A DNA stretch of 64,000 nt, from NCBI GenBank assembly GCA_030537895.1, contig JAUNVA010000005.1, positions 543-64,542 on the forward strand, read 5' to 3'. Below, piece by piece: positions 54,023 to 62,358 of the stretch (position 1 is the first letter of the stretch; the number at the start of each line of letters is the position of its first letter). The translations under genes were made by a program, and so were the position numbers. The notes under the pieces are model-generated. The model saw nothing but the letters and a program-made list of their open reading frames with translations, did no database searches and had not been told where the DNA came from. The DNA comes from Bowdeniella nasicola (GTDB lineage Bacteria; Actinomycetota; Actinomycetes; Actinomycetales; Actinomycetaceae).

Positions 54023-55072
54023 ATGACTCATCCGAAACGTTCCTCTATTTTCCGAACCCTCGCCGCTTTTGCGGCCAGTGCCGCCCTACTTGCCGGCTGC
54101 GGGTCCACCGACTCCGATTCCGGATCCGATGCCGCGGGCGGTGCCGATGCCGGAGAGGACACCGCCGGCGCGATGGTGACCGTGCCCAAGCTCACGGGCA
54201 TCGCCTGGTTTAACCGTATGGAAGAAGGCGTGAACGAATACGCCGACGACAGCGGCAACAACGCCTACTATCAGGGGTCCTCTGAGGCCGATGCGGCCGC
54301 GCAGGTCAAGGTTCTGGAGGACCTCATTGCCTCGGAAGTGGGCGCGCTGTGCGTCACTCCCTTCCAGCCGGACGCCGTCGAGCAGACGCTGAAGAAGGCG
54401 CAGGACGCCGGCATCGTCGTCGTCACGCACGAGGCCCCGACCATCAAGAACGCGGACTACGACGTGGAGGCGTTCCACAACGCCGACTACGGCGTCAACC
54501 TCATGGACCTGCTCGCCAAGGAGATGGGCGAGGAAGGCGAGTACGCCCTCATGGTGGGCTCCCTGTCCTCGACTACCCACATGGAGTGGGTCGAGGCCGC
54601 CAAGAAGCACCAGGAGGAGAAGTACCCGAACATGACGCAGGTCGGCGACATCATCGAGACCAGCGATGACTCGCAGAAGGCCTACGAGAAGATGCAGGAG
54701 CTGCTGTCCGCCTACCCGAACCTCAAGGGTGTGCAGGGCTCGGCGTCGACCGACGTCGTGGGTGTTGGCCAGGCCGTGGAAGAAGCGGGCCTGCAGGACA
54801 CGATCGCCGTGGTCGGTACCTCGACCCCGAAGGATACGAAGGCGCTGCTGGAAAGCGGTGCGATCGACGTGATCCAGTTCTGGGATCCGGGTAAGGCCGC
54901 ATATGCCCAGAACGTGATTGCGAAGCTCCTGATGGACGGCGAGACCCTCGAGGATGGGATGGATCTCGGCGTTGAGGGCTACGGCTCCATCACGATCGAA
55001 GACAAGATCATCTACGGCGACAACGCCTGGATTAACGTGACGAAGGACAACGCGGACGACTATGACTTCTAG
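54023..55072 (+). CDS. LsrB/RhaS-like sugar-binding lipoprotein
   Basis: The 349-residue protein has a lipoprotein signal (AALLAGC, Cys26), a Ser/Asp/Gly-rich linker and a type I periplasmic-binding fold. VTVPKLTGIAWFNRMEEGV, VGTSTPKDTKALLESGAIDVIQFWDPGKAAYAQ and the end TKDNADDYDF follow LsrB, the autoinducer-2 binding protein, and its rhamnose-binding relatives. It should deliver a small sugar or sugar-like ligand to the ABC transporter encoded next. GAAGGAGAC site before the ATG. It overlaps the ATPase gene by 11 bp. Confidence 0.87.
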   Translation: MTHPKRSSIFRTLAAFAASAALLAGCGSTDSDSGSDAAGGADAGEDTAGAMVTVPKLTGIAWFNRMEEGVNEYADDSGNNAYYQGSSEADAAAQVKVLEDLIASEVGALCVTPFQPDAVEQTLKKAQDAGIVVVTHEAPTIKNADYDVEAFHNADYGVNLMDLLAKEMGEEGEYALMVGSLSSTTHMEWVEAAKKHQEEKYPNMTQVGDIIETSDDSQKAYEKMQELLSAYPNLKGVQGSASTDVVGVGQAVEEAGLQDTIAVVGTSTPKDTKALLESGAIDVIQFWDPGKAAYAQNVIAKLLMDGETLEDGMDLGVEGYGSITIEDKIIYGDNAWINVTKDNADDYDF

Positions 55073-56624
55073 CAGTCAGCGTCCCGAGCCTCCCGCTCGA
55101 GATGGGGTGGCCGCCGGCTCCGGCGGCCACCCCGGCGCGGGGGAGCCGGTCGTGGAGGTGCGCGGCGTGAGTAAGGCGTTCGGCAGCGTTCAGGCGCTCG
55201 CGGACGTGGACCTTACGGTACGGCGCGGCACCGTGCACGCCCTCGTCGGTGAGAACGGCTCGGGCAAATCCACCCTCACCAAGGTTATTGCCGGCGCGCA
55301 CCAACCCGATGCGGGCACCGTGAGTCTCGAGGGGGTCGAGGTTTCCGACCTCAGCCCCCGGGTTGCCCTGAATCACGGGGTGCGTGTCATCTTCCAGGAC
55401 CTCGCGCTCTTCCCCAACATGACGGTGGCCGAAAACATTGGCTTCGACGGTTCGGGCAAGGCGCTTGGCCGCGTGCCGCACGCGGAGGATCGCGAGCGTG
55501 CGAAAAAGGCTCTGGCGACCCTGGGCCTCGAGATCGCTCCTACGACCGTGCTACGCGACTTGTCGACCGCCGAACGGCAGTTGGTCGCGATCGCCCGCGC
55601 GGTTTCCTCCGATGGACGCATCATCCTGATGGACGAGCCTACGGCGGCCCTCACCCAGTCGGAGATCGACTCCTTCCTTGCGACCGTTCGGCGGCTCGCC
55701 GAGACGGGCCTCAGCTTCGTGTTCATTTCGCACAAGCTACGTGAGGTCGTCGCGATTGCCGACGATGTCACCGTGATCCGCGACGGGACGATCGTTGCCT
55801 CAGGGCCCGCCGAGGACTATGACCAGGAGCGCATCTCCTACCTCATGACCGGCCAGGCTGTGTTGAACGAGCGCCGTGAGGCCCCCGATGACCCGGAAGT
55901 CGCCCCGGTCCTCCAATGCACCGACCTCGGACTCGGGGAAGTGTTCTCAGACGTGAGCCTCGAGCTCTATCCCGGGCGCGTGCTCGGCCTGTCAGGTCTC
56001 GTAGGCTGCGGAAAGATCGAGATTGGGCTCGCCCTCGCGGGCCTCATCGGTCACGACCGCGGCACTATCGAGTTCGACGGCGCCACCGTGAAGAACACGC
56101 GCTCGTACACGGCGATTCAGTACGTGCCGGATGACCGCCTCACCGAGGGCCTATTCCTCGACTGGGCGATTGCAGACAACATGGCTGCCACCTCCCTCGA
56201 GCAGGCGCGCGGCAAGGCGGGCCTACTCACGATTCGCGGTATCCGCGAGCTCGGAGTGCGCTGGCGCGAGAGGCTGCGCATCAAGGCGCCAAGCGTTGAC
56301 GTACCGGCCTCCGCTCTCTCCGGTGGCAACCAGCAGCGCGTTCTCCTGGCGCGAGCGCTCGCCCCGCACCCCTCTGTCGTGATCCTCAACAACCCGACGG
56401 TCGGCGTCGACGTCGGCTCACGCGCCGAGATTCACGACCTCGTCCGGGAGATGGCCGACGCCAACACGGCTGTTCTCCTCATCTCGGATGAGCCCGCCGA
56501 ACTCATGAGCGTGTGCGACGACGTCGCCTTCGTGGTCGAGGGCACCATCGTGCACCGCGCGAGCGCGGCGAGCCTCACAGAGGACGACATCATCGACATC
56601 AACGGTAGGGGGGCTCTCGTATGA
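55062..56624 (+). CDS. Sugar ABC transporter ATPase (RbsA/LsrA type, two domains)
   Basis: A 520-residue tandem ATPase. Domain 1 has Walker A GENGSGKST, the signature variant LSTAERQLVAIARAV, Walker B IILMDEPTAALT and H-loop ISHKLREV. Domain 2 has the degenerate Walker A GLVGCGKIEIG, signature LSGGNQQRVLLARAL and VVILNNPTVGVDVGSRAEIH. This is the standard RbsA arrangement, with domain 2 non-canonical. ATG at 55062 overlaps the binding protein gene; the 3' end overlaps permease 1 by 4 bp. Confidence 0.92.
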   Translation: MTSSSQRPEPPARDGVAAGSGGHPGAGEPVVEVRGVSKAFGSVQALADVDLTVRRGTVHALVGENGSGKSTLTKVIAGAHQPDAGTVSLEGVEVSDLSPRVALNHGVRVIFQDLALFPNMTVAENIGFDGSGKALGRVPHAEDRERAKKALATLGLEIAPTTVLRDLSTAERQLVAIARAVSSDGRIILMDEPTAALTQSEIDSFLATVRRLAETGLSFVFISHKLREVVAIADDVTVIRDGTIVASGPAEDYDQERISYLMTGQAVLNERREAPDDPEVAPVLQCTDLGLGEVFSDVSLELYPGRVLGLSGLVGCGKIEIGLALAGLIGHDRGTIEFDGATVKNTRSYTAIQYVPDDRLTEGLFLDWAIADNMAATSLEQARGKAGLLTIRGIRELGVRWRERLRIKAPSVDVPASALSGGNQQRVLLARALAPHPSVVILNNPTVGVDVGSRAEIHDLVREMADANTAVLLISDEPAELMSVCDDVAFVVEGTIVHRASAASLTEDDIIDINGRGALV

Positions 56625-57631
56625 GCGCGTCTCTCAAACACCTGCTCGCAAGCCGCGAAGCGTTGCTCGCCATCGTCATCGTGCTGACGGCGATCGTCTT
56701 CGCGGTGGCGTCACCGACATTCCTGTCGGCCGCCCACCTATTCGGGGTGGTACGCGCCTCCGTCGTGATCGGCATCATGGCGCTCGGCGTCATGACGGTA
56801 CTGCTCACGAACGGTATCGACATCTCGGTCTCCGCAACAGCGGTCTCCGCGATGTACATCACCACCGTGACCCTTCGGGCCCTCGACTATCAGGGCACGT
56901 TCCTCGTGGCCGTCATTATGGCGATGGTGATCGGCGGGCTTCTTGGCGCGATCAACGGCGTACTCGTCTCACTGCTGCGCCTGCCATCCCTCATCGTCAC
57001 GATCGGCACGCTCACGATGTACCGCGGCGCGCTCCTTGCGTTCGTGGGCACCGAACGGATCCACGACCTGCCGGCCCGTATGTCGGAGTTTTCGATGGTC
57101 TCGCTGATCTCTACGCACTCGGCCGGTCGCGACGTGCAGTTGCACATCTCCGCCGTCATCTTGCTGGGCCTTGCGATCGTGCTCGCCCTTGCCCTGCGCT
57201 ACGTGTGGTGGGGCCGGTCGATCTACGCAATCGGTGACAACGAGGAGGCCGCCCGCCGGGTGGGTGTGAACGCCGACGCCGTGCGGACCACCGCATTCGT
57301 GATCTCCGGTGCGCTCGCGGGCCTGGCGGGAATCCTGTACGCCGCGATGAACCGCGCCGCGGATCCCTCCACGTTTGTCGGAACCGAGATGACGGTGCTC
57401 GCCGCCGTCGTGCTCGGTGGCACCTCGGTCATGGGTGGGCGCGGCACGGTGCTCGGCACTCTGCTCGGTGTCCTCCTCATCTCCGTGGTTGGCTCCTCAC
57501 TCGTGCTCGTGGGCATCCCGGCAGCCTGGCAGAGCCTGTTCATCGGCCTGTTCCTGCTGCTTGGCGTCTGCGTGCCGGCCATTCGGGAGAGATCGATTCA
57601 ACGCAGTCGCGGATTGGTGGTGTTCGAGTAA
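56621..57631 (+). CDS. Sugar ABC transporter permease 1 (RbsC/LsrC-like)
   Basis: A 336-residue permease of the BPD_transp_2 family with about 9-10 helices: AIVIVLTAIVFAVASPTFLSA, VMTVLLTNGIDISVSATAVSAMY, INGVLVSLLRLPSLIVTIGTLTMYRG and the EAA-like GDNEEAARRVGVNADAV loop. ATGA overlap with the ATPase gene and TAATG overlap with permease 2 indicate coupled translation. Confidence 0.92.
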   Translation: MSASLKHLLASREALLAIVIVLTAIVFAVASPTFLSAAHLFGVVRASVVIGIMALGVMTVLLTNGIDISVSATAVSAMYITTVTLRALDYQGTFLVAVIMAMVIGGLLGAINGVLVSLLRLPSLIVTIGTLTMYRGALLAFVGTERIHDLPARMSEFSMVSLISTHSAGRDVQLHISAVILLGLAIVLALALRYVWWGRSIYAIGDNEEAARRVGVNADAVRTTAFVISGALAGLAGILYAAMNRAADPSTFVGTEMTVLAAVVLGGTSVMGGRGTVLGTLLGVLLISVVGSSLVLVGIPAAWQSLFIGLFLLLGVCVPAIRERSIQRSRGLVVFE

Positions 57632-58686
57632 TGGATGCACGTTTTGGCTCGCGTGCCCACGTGGTCACGCTCATCGGGCTCGTCGTCGTCCTCGCCGTCG
57701 TGCTCTCGATCCTCGTGCCGGATACGTTCCCGACGATCCGCAACCTGCAGTCGATGCTCAACCAGATTGCGCCGCTCGGCGTGCTCGCGATCTGTATCGG
57801 GCTGACCTTCCTGATTGGCGGGATCGACCTGTCGATCGTGGCGGTCGCGAACGGTGCGGCGGTCACCGCCGCCCTCGTGAGCGGCGCGCTTGGGCATAGC
57901 GGGAGCGCGACCGCAATCGGGCTGCTCGCCGGGCTCGGCGTGGGGCTGCTTGCCGGTCTCGTAAACGGATTCCTCGTCTCCTCCCTTCGGGTCCATCCCA
58001 TCCCGATCACGCTCGGCACCATGAGCGTGTACATCGGCATCACGACGGGTATTACGAACGGTGCGACCGTCTTTGGGTCCGGGAAGCTCTCCTGGTTCCC
58101 GACGACGACGATCGCCCTGCTCCCGCTCCCCTTCATCCTGTTCCTGCTCCTGGTGGTCGGCTTTGCGACCCTCACGACCCGCACGAAGCTGGGATTCCGC
58201 ATGTACGCGGTGGGGGAGTCGACCAAGGTGGCGCGCTTCGCGCGCATGCCGGTGGAGCGGGTGCAGATCGTGGTGTACGCCTGCTCGGGTGTCTTGGCTG
58301 CACTCGCGGGGCTCATGATGATGGCCTCGACGAACGCCGCGAACGTGAGCTTCGGCTCCTCCTACCTGATGCAGGCGATCCTCGTGGCCGTGATCGCGGG
58401 CATCGACCCGTATGGTGGCACCGGCCGGATCGCCATGATCGCCGTCGGTGCGCTCGCCATGCAGGAGCTGCAGACCGGCATCAACATGCTCCTCGGTGGG
58501 TGGAGCGGCGCCTCGTTTGCCGCGAACTTCATCTGGGGCCTGATCCTCATCTTCATCCTGGGCCTGTCCCGCTTCCTTGGTCTTCGCGAGATTGCGAAAC
58601 GCCAGGGCAAGGCGGAAGCGGCCCTGGAAGAGAGCGAGGAACCGGATGGCACACCCGGCGGTGATCGGGCCACAGTCGAGGCGTGA
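57631..58686 (+). CDS. Sugar ABC transporter permease 2 (RbsC/LsrD-like)
   Basis: A 351-residue paralogue of permease 1, giving a heterodimeric channel as in the lsr system: LGVLAICIGLTFLIGGIDLSIVAVANG, VNGFLVSSLRVHPIPITLGTMSVYIG and VGESTKVARFARMPVERV. The C-terminal 30 residues are acidic. The start shares one base with the permease 1 stop (TAATG). Last gene of the operon; a long hairpin follows. Confidence 0.92.
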   Translation: MDARFGSRAHVVTLIGLVVVLAVVLSILVPDTFPTIRNLQSMLNQIAPLGVLAICIGLTFLIGGIDLSIVAVANGAAVTAALVSGALGHSGSATAIGLLAGLGVGLLAGLVNGFLVSSLRVHPIPITLGTMSVYIGITTGITNGATVFGSGKLSWFPTTTIALLPLPFILFLLLVVGFATLTTRTKLGFRMYAVGESTKVARFARMPVERVQIVVYACSGVLAALAGLMMMASTNAANVSFGSSYLMQAILVAVIAGIDPYGGTGRIAMIAVGALAMQELQTGINMLLGGWSGASFAANFIWGLILIFILGLSRFLGLREIAKRQGKAEAALEESEEPDGTPGGDRATVEA

Positions 58687-58748
58687 GGCCCGTCACGCTA
58701 GCCCGCACCATCCTCCCGCTGCCGTGTGTGTTCTCCTTCGGGCAGCGG

Positions 58749-58791
58749 CACGCCCGGCCGATGTGCTCCCGCAGCACACCGGCCGGGCGTG
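58749..58791. terminator. Bidirectional hairpin after the sugar ABC operon
   Basis: CACGCCCGGCCGATGTGCT pairs with AGCACACCGGCCGGGCGTG over a 5-base loop with one mismatch, between the permease 2 stop and the convergent Abi gene. Confidence 0.8.
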
Positions 58792-58797
58792 GTGGTG

Positions 58798-59673
58798 TCA
58801 CCACCCGGAGCGAGGCGGGATCAACGGATCGCTCGCACACATCGCGTCCGGTTCGGTCTCCGACGTGGGGTGCCCGGGCCGCGTCTCCAGGTGAGTGGCC
58901 CACAGGTATTCCACGAGCGTGAGTGCGGCACCGGCGGCAAGCCTGGCATGGCGTTCGGATAGACCCCGATAGGAGACCGACTTTCCGTGGCCGATTCCAT
59001 GGCTGTTGCGCAACTCGGCCAAATACCGGGCGACGCTGGCCAGATTGCCGAGCAGCCCCCTGATCACCTTGGCGGCCGGCGCCGCCGTGTCCACATCGCG
59101 CGGGTTGATCGATAACGCCTGTTGGGTCTTATCCACCAGCTTGTTCAGGCCATCGGTTATGGAGTAGGACACGTCGTGGTGTTCGAGGATGGTCTTGCAG
59201 CACGACTCGATGAGTTCCTTGGCGATCCCGATGGACGCGGTCGGGTGCGTGGGGGCCTTCTCCCAGAGCAGCACCCGTTGTTCATCGAGATATTGGCTGG
59301 TGAAGCCTCGGGACCTCAGGCGTTCCCCAATGCCGCCGTCGGTCAGGGAGACCTTGAGCGTGTGGAGCTGCCGATAGCAGGAATCGGCCTGCTCGATCAC
59401 CTCGTCGTCGACCAGGGCACGTCGCGTGCGCTCCCACTCATCCATCAGGGCCTTCAACAGGGCGAAGGACTGGCTGCGTGGCGCGTGTTTGAGATACGCC
59501 TCGAGTGATTTGCCCTTCGAGAGGCGGTACTTCTTAAGGAGATCCATTCCGGTGAATTCCCTCGTGAATTCACTGAACTCTCGGTTGCTGAAATCAAGGA
59601 CATACCCGTCCTCGTTGAGCAGTTCGATGAAGCCACGGTATTCAGAAAACCTGAGAGGTGTGTCGCCGGCCAT
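58798..59673 (-). CDS. Abortive infection family protein (Abi_C domain)
   Basis: The 291-residue protein has the C-terminal Abi_C pattern: ASIGIAKELIESCCKTILEHH at about 147-165, LNKLVDKTQQALSINP, VIRGLLGNLASVARYLAELRN, then HGIGHG and RHARLAAGAALTLVEYLW. The R222-x6-H229 arrangement in LRNSHGIGHG is compatible with HEPN-type ribonuclease sites. The N-terminal 60 residues (FSEYRGFIELLNEDGY, LSKGKSLEAYL) are also seen in front of Abi_C domains. Such proteins are linked with phage defence by growth arrest. It stands alone with no second component or toxin-antitoxin partner nearby; GGAGG lies 11 bp before the ATG. Confidence 0.8.
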   Translation of the reverse strand: MAGDTPLRFSEYRGFIELLNEDGYVLDFSNREFSEFTREFTGMDLLKKYRLSKGKSLEAYLKHAPRSQSFALLKALMDEWERTRRALVDDEVIEQADSCYRQLHTLKVSLTDGGIGERLRSRGFTSQYLDEQRVLLWEKAPTHPTASIGIAKELIESCCKTILEHHDVSYSITDGLNKLVDKTQQALSINPRDVDTAAPAAKVIRGLLGNLASVARYLAELRNSHGIGHGKSVSYRGLSERHARLAAGAALTLVEYLWATHLETRPGHPTSETEPDAMCASDPLIPPRSGW

Positions 59674-59960
59674 GAGGATATTGTCCTCCCCAGATCGGTG
59701 GTTGCTCTAGCGATTGTCGTGGTGGAGTGCGCACGCGAGGGGCGACGACGCATCACCGGCCCGGTGCAAAGCGCCCGTCGCGGCCCATCGGCCGCACCCC
59801 AGGGCATCACTGTTGTGCGTGCCGCTCTCCGGTGCGTACGTACACCCCTTTGGTCGGGCATCCGCCTTCGCTTTTCACGTGCGATCCAACTTTTCAGACG
59901 ATAATGAAAGGAGATATGCAGCGGCCTCGGTCCGTGAGAGGTCGAAAGGAGCGCGGGGAT
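59674..59960. promoter_or_regulatory. Divergent upstream region of Abi and IclR genes
   Basis: This 287-bp gap should contain promoters for both directions. It holds a palindrome-like GGTGCGTACGTACACC at 59831-59846 and half of a parS-like palindrome near 59873. No clear -35/-10 pair was recognised. Confidence 0.25.
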
Positions 59961-60737
59961 ATGTGCGCAGCGCGTGACAGTCGCACTGCCGTGGATAAGG
60001 CGATGGCCTTGCTCAGGGCGTTTGGTGACGAGGGTTCGGTCGGTGTGGGAGTCTCGGAGCTCGCCAGACGATGCGACCTCTCCAAATCGACGGCCTTCCG
60101 CCTGCTCGGCATCCTCGCCCGCAACGGCGCCGTCGAGCGTGCTGGCAGCTCCTACCGTCTCGGCCCGATGCTCTTCGAGCTCGCCGAACCCGAGCCAAGC
60201 CCCCACATCGACCTGCTCAATGAGACCCTCACCCCCTATCTTGCGAAGCTGTTCGAGGTGACGCGGCAGACCGTCCATCTGGCGGTGCTCTCCGGCCATG
60301 AGGTGTTTTACCTCAATAAGCTGCACGCGCAGTTCAAGGTCAGCTCACCCTCGCGTATCGGCGGCCGCGTGCCCGCCTACTGCACGGCCGTCGGCAAGAT
60401 GATGCTCGCCTACGACCACGACGCCACAGAGCAGATCCTGCGTGGGGATCTCGAGCACTGGACGCCCCATACCATTACCGATCCCGACAAGCTGCGTGCG
60501 GAACTCGAGACGATCCGCGAGACCAATATCGCCTACGACCGCCAAGAGATCATGATGGGTTTGAACTGCATCGCGGCCCCCGTCATGAGTCCGGCACGCC
60601 TTCCCGTGGCCTCCTTCTCCGTGTCTGGACGAGTGGGCGTCATGGAACCGGAGCGCTATGAGCAGCTTCTGCGCAAGGTCTGCTTCGAGGCGGGTAAAGC
60701 GATTGCTGCGCGGCATCGCCGCCGCAACCGGCCCTAA
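59961..60737 (+). CDS. IclR-family transcriptional regulator
   Basis: A 258-residue IclR regulator: winged helix-turn-helix at about 10-70 (VGVSELARRCDLSKSTAFRLLGILARNGAVER) and a GAF-like effector domain (VHLAVLSGHEVFYLNKL, GGRVPAYCTAVGKMMLA, NCIAAPVMSP, ASFSVSGR). I chose ATG 59961 because AAAGGAG lies 9 bases upstream; ATG at 59916 or 59904 would add 15-19 residues. IclR proteins such as MhpR control aromatic catabolism, so it might regulate the operons at 26-47 kb, but distance makes this only a guess. It is coupled to arfB by TAATG. Confidence 0.85.
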   Translation: MCAARDSRTAVDKAMALLRAFGDEGSVGVGVSELARRCDLSKSTAFRLLGILARNGAVERAGSSYRLGPMLFELAEPEPSPHIDLLNETLTPYLAKLFEVTRQTVHLAVLSGHEVFYLNKLHAQFKVSSPSRIGGRVPAYCTAVGKMMLAYDHDATEQILRGDLEHWTPHTITDPDKLRAELETIRETNIAYDRQEIMMGLNCIAAPVMSPARLPVASFSVSGRVGVMEPERYEQLLRKVCFEAGKAIAARHRRRNRP

Positions 60738-61201
60738 TGGGGACGGCTCCCGGGGCCGGCCTGCGCCTCATGCCCGGGCCCGGTAACCCCACCGGTCTTA
60801 CCATTGCCGAGGCCGAGCTCGTCGAGCGCTTCTCACGCGCCGCCGGCCCGGGAGGTCAGGGCGTGAATACCACCGACTCACGCGTGCAGCTGTCCTTCGA
60901 CGTGCGCACCTCGGCATCCCTCAGCTCGGCGCAACGCGCCCGTATCCTGCGCAATCTCGCTCACCGCCTCGACGACAACGGTGTCTTCACCGTCTCCGCC
61001 GCCACCGAGCGCAGCCAACTGCGCAACCGTGCGGCCGCCCGGGAGCGCATGGCCGAGGTGCTGCGCACCGCCCTCATGCCTCCGCCCCCGAAGCGCCGTG
61101 CCACGCGGCCAACTCGCGGCTCGGTCGAGCGTCGCCTCGCGGCCAAGCGCCGGCGCGCCATGATTAAACGACACCGCGCGCGCCCGAGGCGTGAGGAGTG
61201 A
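60737..61201 (+). CDS. arfB: ArfB/YaeJ-type ribosome-rescue factor
   Basis: A 154-residue stop-codon-independent peptidyl-tRNA hydrolase that rescues stalled ribosomes. It has the RF-1-like GGQ at 39-41 (AAGPGGQGVNTTDSRVQL), the SLSSAQRARILRNL segment and a basic C-terminal tail (RRLAAKRRRAMIKRHRARPRR), which in ArfB enters the empty mRNA channel. The start shares a base with the IclR stop (TAATG); ATG at 60770 would cut 11 residues. Convergent with the EamA gene 33 bp away. Confidence 0.9.
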   Translation: MGTAPGAGLRLMPGPGNPTGLTIAEAELVERFSRAAGPGGQGVNTTDSRVQLSFDVRTSASLSSAQRARILRNLAHRLDDNGVFTVSAATERSQLRNRAAARERMAEVLRTALMPPPPKRRATRPTRGSVERRLAAKRRRAMIKRHRARPRREE

Positions 61202-61234
61202 ACAACGCCGCGCCTGCTCGACAGTCGGCGCCAC

Positions 61235-62146
61235 TCAGCCGCGGCCGTCGGTGTGACGGGCTCCAGCCGAAGCCGTGGGGGAGGGCTCCCCTCCGGAGGT
61301 GAGCTCCGCCAGGTACATGGCGGTGAGGATCAGGCCGCCGCCCACCAGGAGACGCCAGGTCACCGACTCACCCCCAAACGCGACAGCGAAGGCGGCCGCG
61401 AACACGGGCTCCGTCGTCATAATGATCGCCGCGCGCGCCGCCCCCATGCGGGCCTGCGCCCACGTCTGTAGGAGCAGGGCGAGGATGCCCGCGGCCAGCA
61501 CCATGTAGAGCGTCGAGGCCCAGGCGCCGGCAGAAGCGGGCAGAGTGATACCGCCCGGGAGCGCTCCGGTCAGACACACTGCGGCGATCGAGATCATCTG
61601 GATTGAGGTAAGCGTCACGGCGTCGGCGCCCGCCGCCCAGCGCCCAAGCAGCACGATGTGCAGGGCGTACAGGGCCGCGCCGAGCAGCGTGAGGGACTCA
61701 CCAGCCCCGAGTGCGAAGCCGCGCAGGGAAAGCACCGCGAGTCCGGCGGTGGACAGGCCCACGGCCAGCCACGTGGCGGCGCGCACCCTGATGCGGAAGA
61801 GTGCCCACAACACCAGTGGCGTGAGCACCACGTACATGCCCGTGATGAAGCCTGAGACCGAGGCATCGGTGGACTCGAGGCCCCATGTCTGCGCGATCTG
61901 TCCGCCGGCGTAGACGAGGCCGAGGGCGAGCCCGCGCCGCCACAGAGCCGGTCCGGCCGCGCGCAGGCGACGCCAGAAGACGAGTGCCATGAGGCCGGCC
62001 GCGATGGTAAAACGCACGCCCAAGAAGTCGAGTGGAGGGACGGAGACGAGGAGGTCCTTAATGAGGACAAAGGTCGAGCCCCACACGGCCGTAACGACGA
62101 CGAGCGCGGCGGGGGCAGCAAGGGAGGATCGGGCGGGGGCGTGCAC
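61235..62146 (-). CDS. EamA/DMT-family transporter
   Basis: A 303-residue permease with ten hydrophobic helices in two EamA repeats: AALVVVTAVWGSTFVLIKDLL at the start, GLESTDASVSGFITGMYVVLTPLVLW, and MTTEPVFAAAFAVAFGGESVTW in the second half. These transport amino acids, nucleotides or other metabolites, generally outward; the substrate is not evident. GTG at 62146 follows ATGGAGAA; the longer frame to 62284 would cross the promoter region of the metal-transporter genes. Confidence 0.85.
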   Translation of the reverse strand: MHAPARSSLAAPAALVVVTAVWGSTFVLIKDLLVSVPPLDFLGVRFTIAAGLMALVFWRRLRAAGPALWRRGLALGLVYAGGQIAQTWGLESTDASVSGFITGMYVVLTPLVLWALFRIRVRAATWLAVGLSTAGLAVLSLRGFALGAGESLTLLGAALYALHIVLLGRWAAGADAVTLTSIQMISIAAVCLTGALPGGITLPASAGAWASTLYMVLAAGILALLLQTWAQARMGAARAAIIMTTEPVFAAAFAVAFGGESVTWRLLVGGGLILTAMYLAELTSGGEPSPTASAGARHTDGRG

Positions 62147-62282
62147 TTCTCCATTGTGCCGCGATGGGGCACCGGACGTGCTCCGCGCCCGCGCGAGGCC
62201 GGTCGAACAGGGACGCAGGGACCTGGGATGGCGGAAGCGCCGAACTCCGCTCGAATGCTGCATACAGTCCACGATGAGAATC

Positions 62283-62302
62283 AATTTCGCCTATCCGAAA
62301 TT
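62283..62302. promoter_or_regulatory. Palindromic operator before the metal-binding lipoprotein gene
   Basis: AATTTCGCCTATCCGAAATT is a perfect 7+7 palindrome with a 6-base spacer, 57 bp before the lipoprotein gene. A site with the same TTTCG-N6-CGAAA frame lies before the ATPase gene of the same system. A metal-sensing repressor (MntR/DtxR-like or Zur) is the likely reader. Confidence 0.6.
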
Positions 62303-62358
62303 TCTCAGTATGGTAGTCCCGAAGGTATGGCTCACCTCAGCGAATTAAGGGGAACTGA

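Noticed and set aside
59872..59884. TTTTCACGTGCGA resembling parS upstream of the IclR gene
   Set aside because: Only one half of the palindrome is kept; too many mismatches compared with the five good sites.
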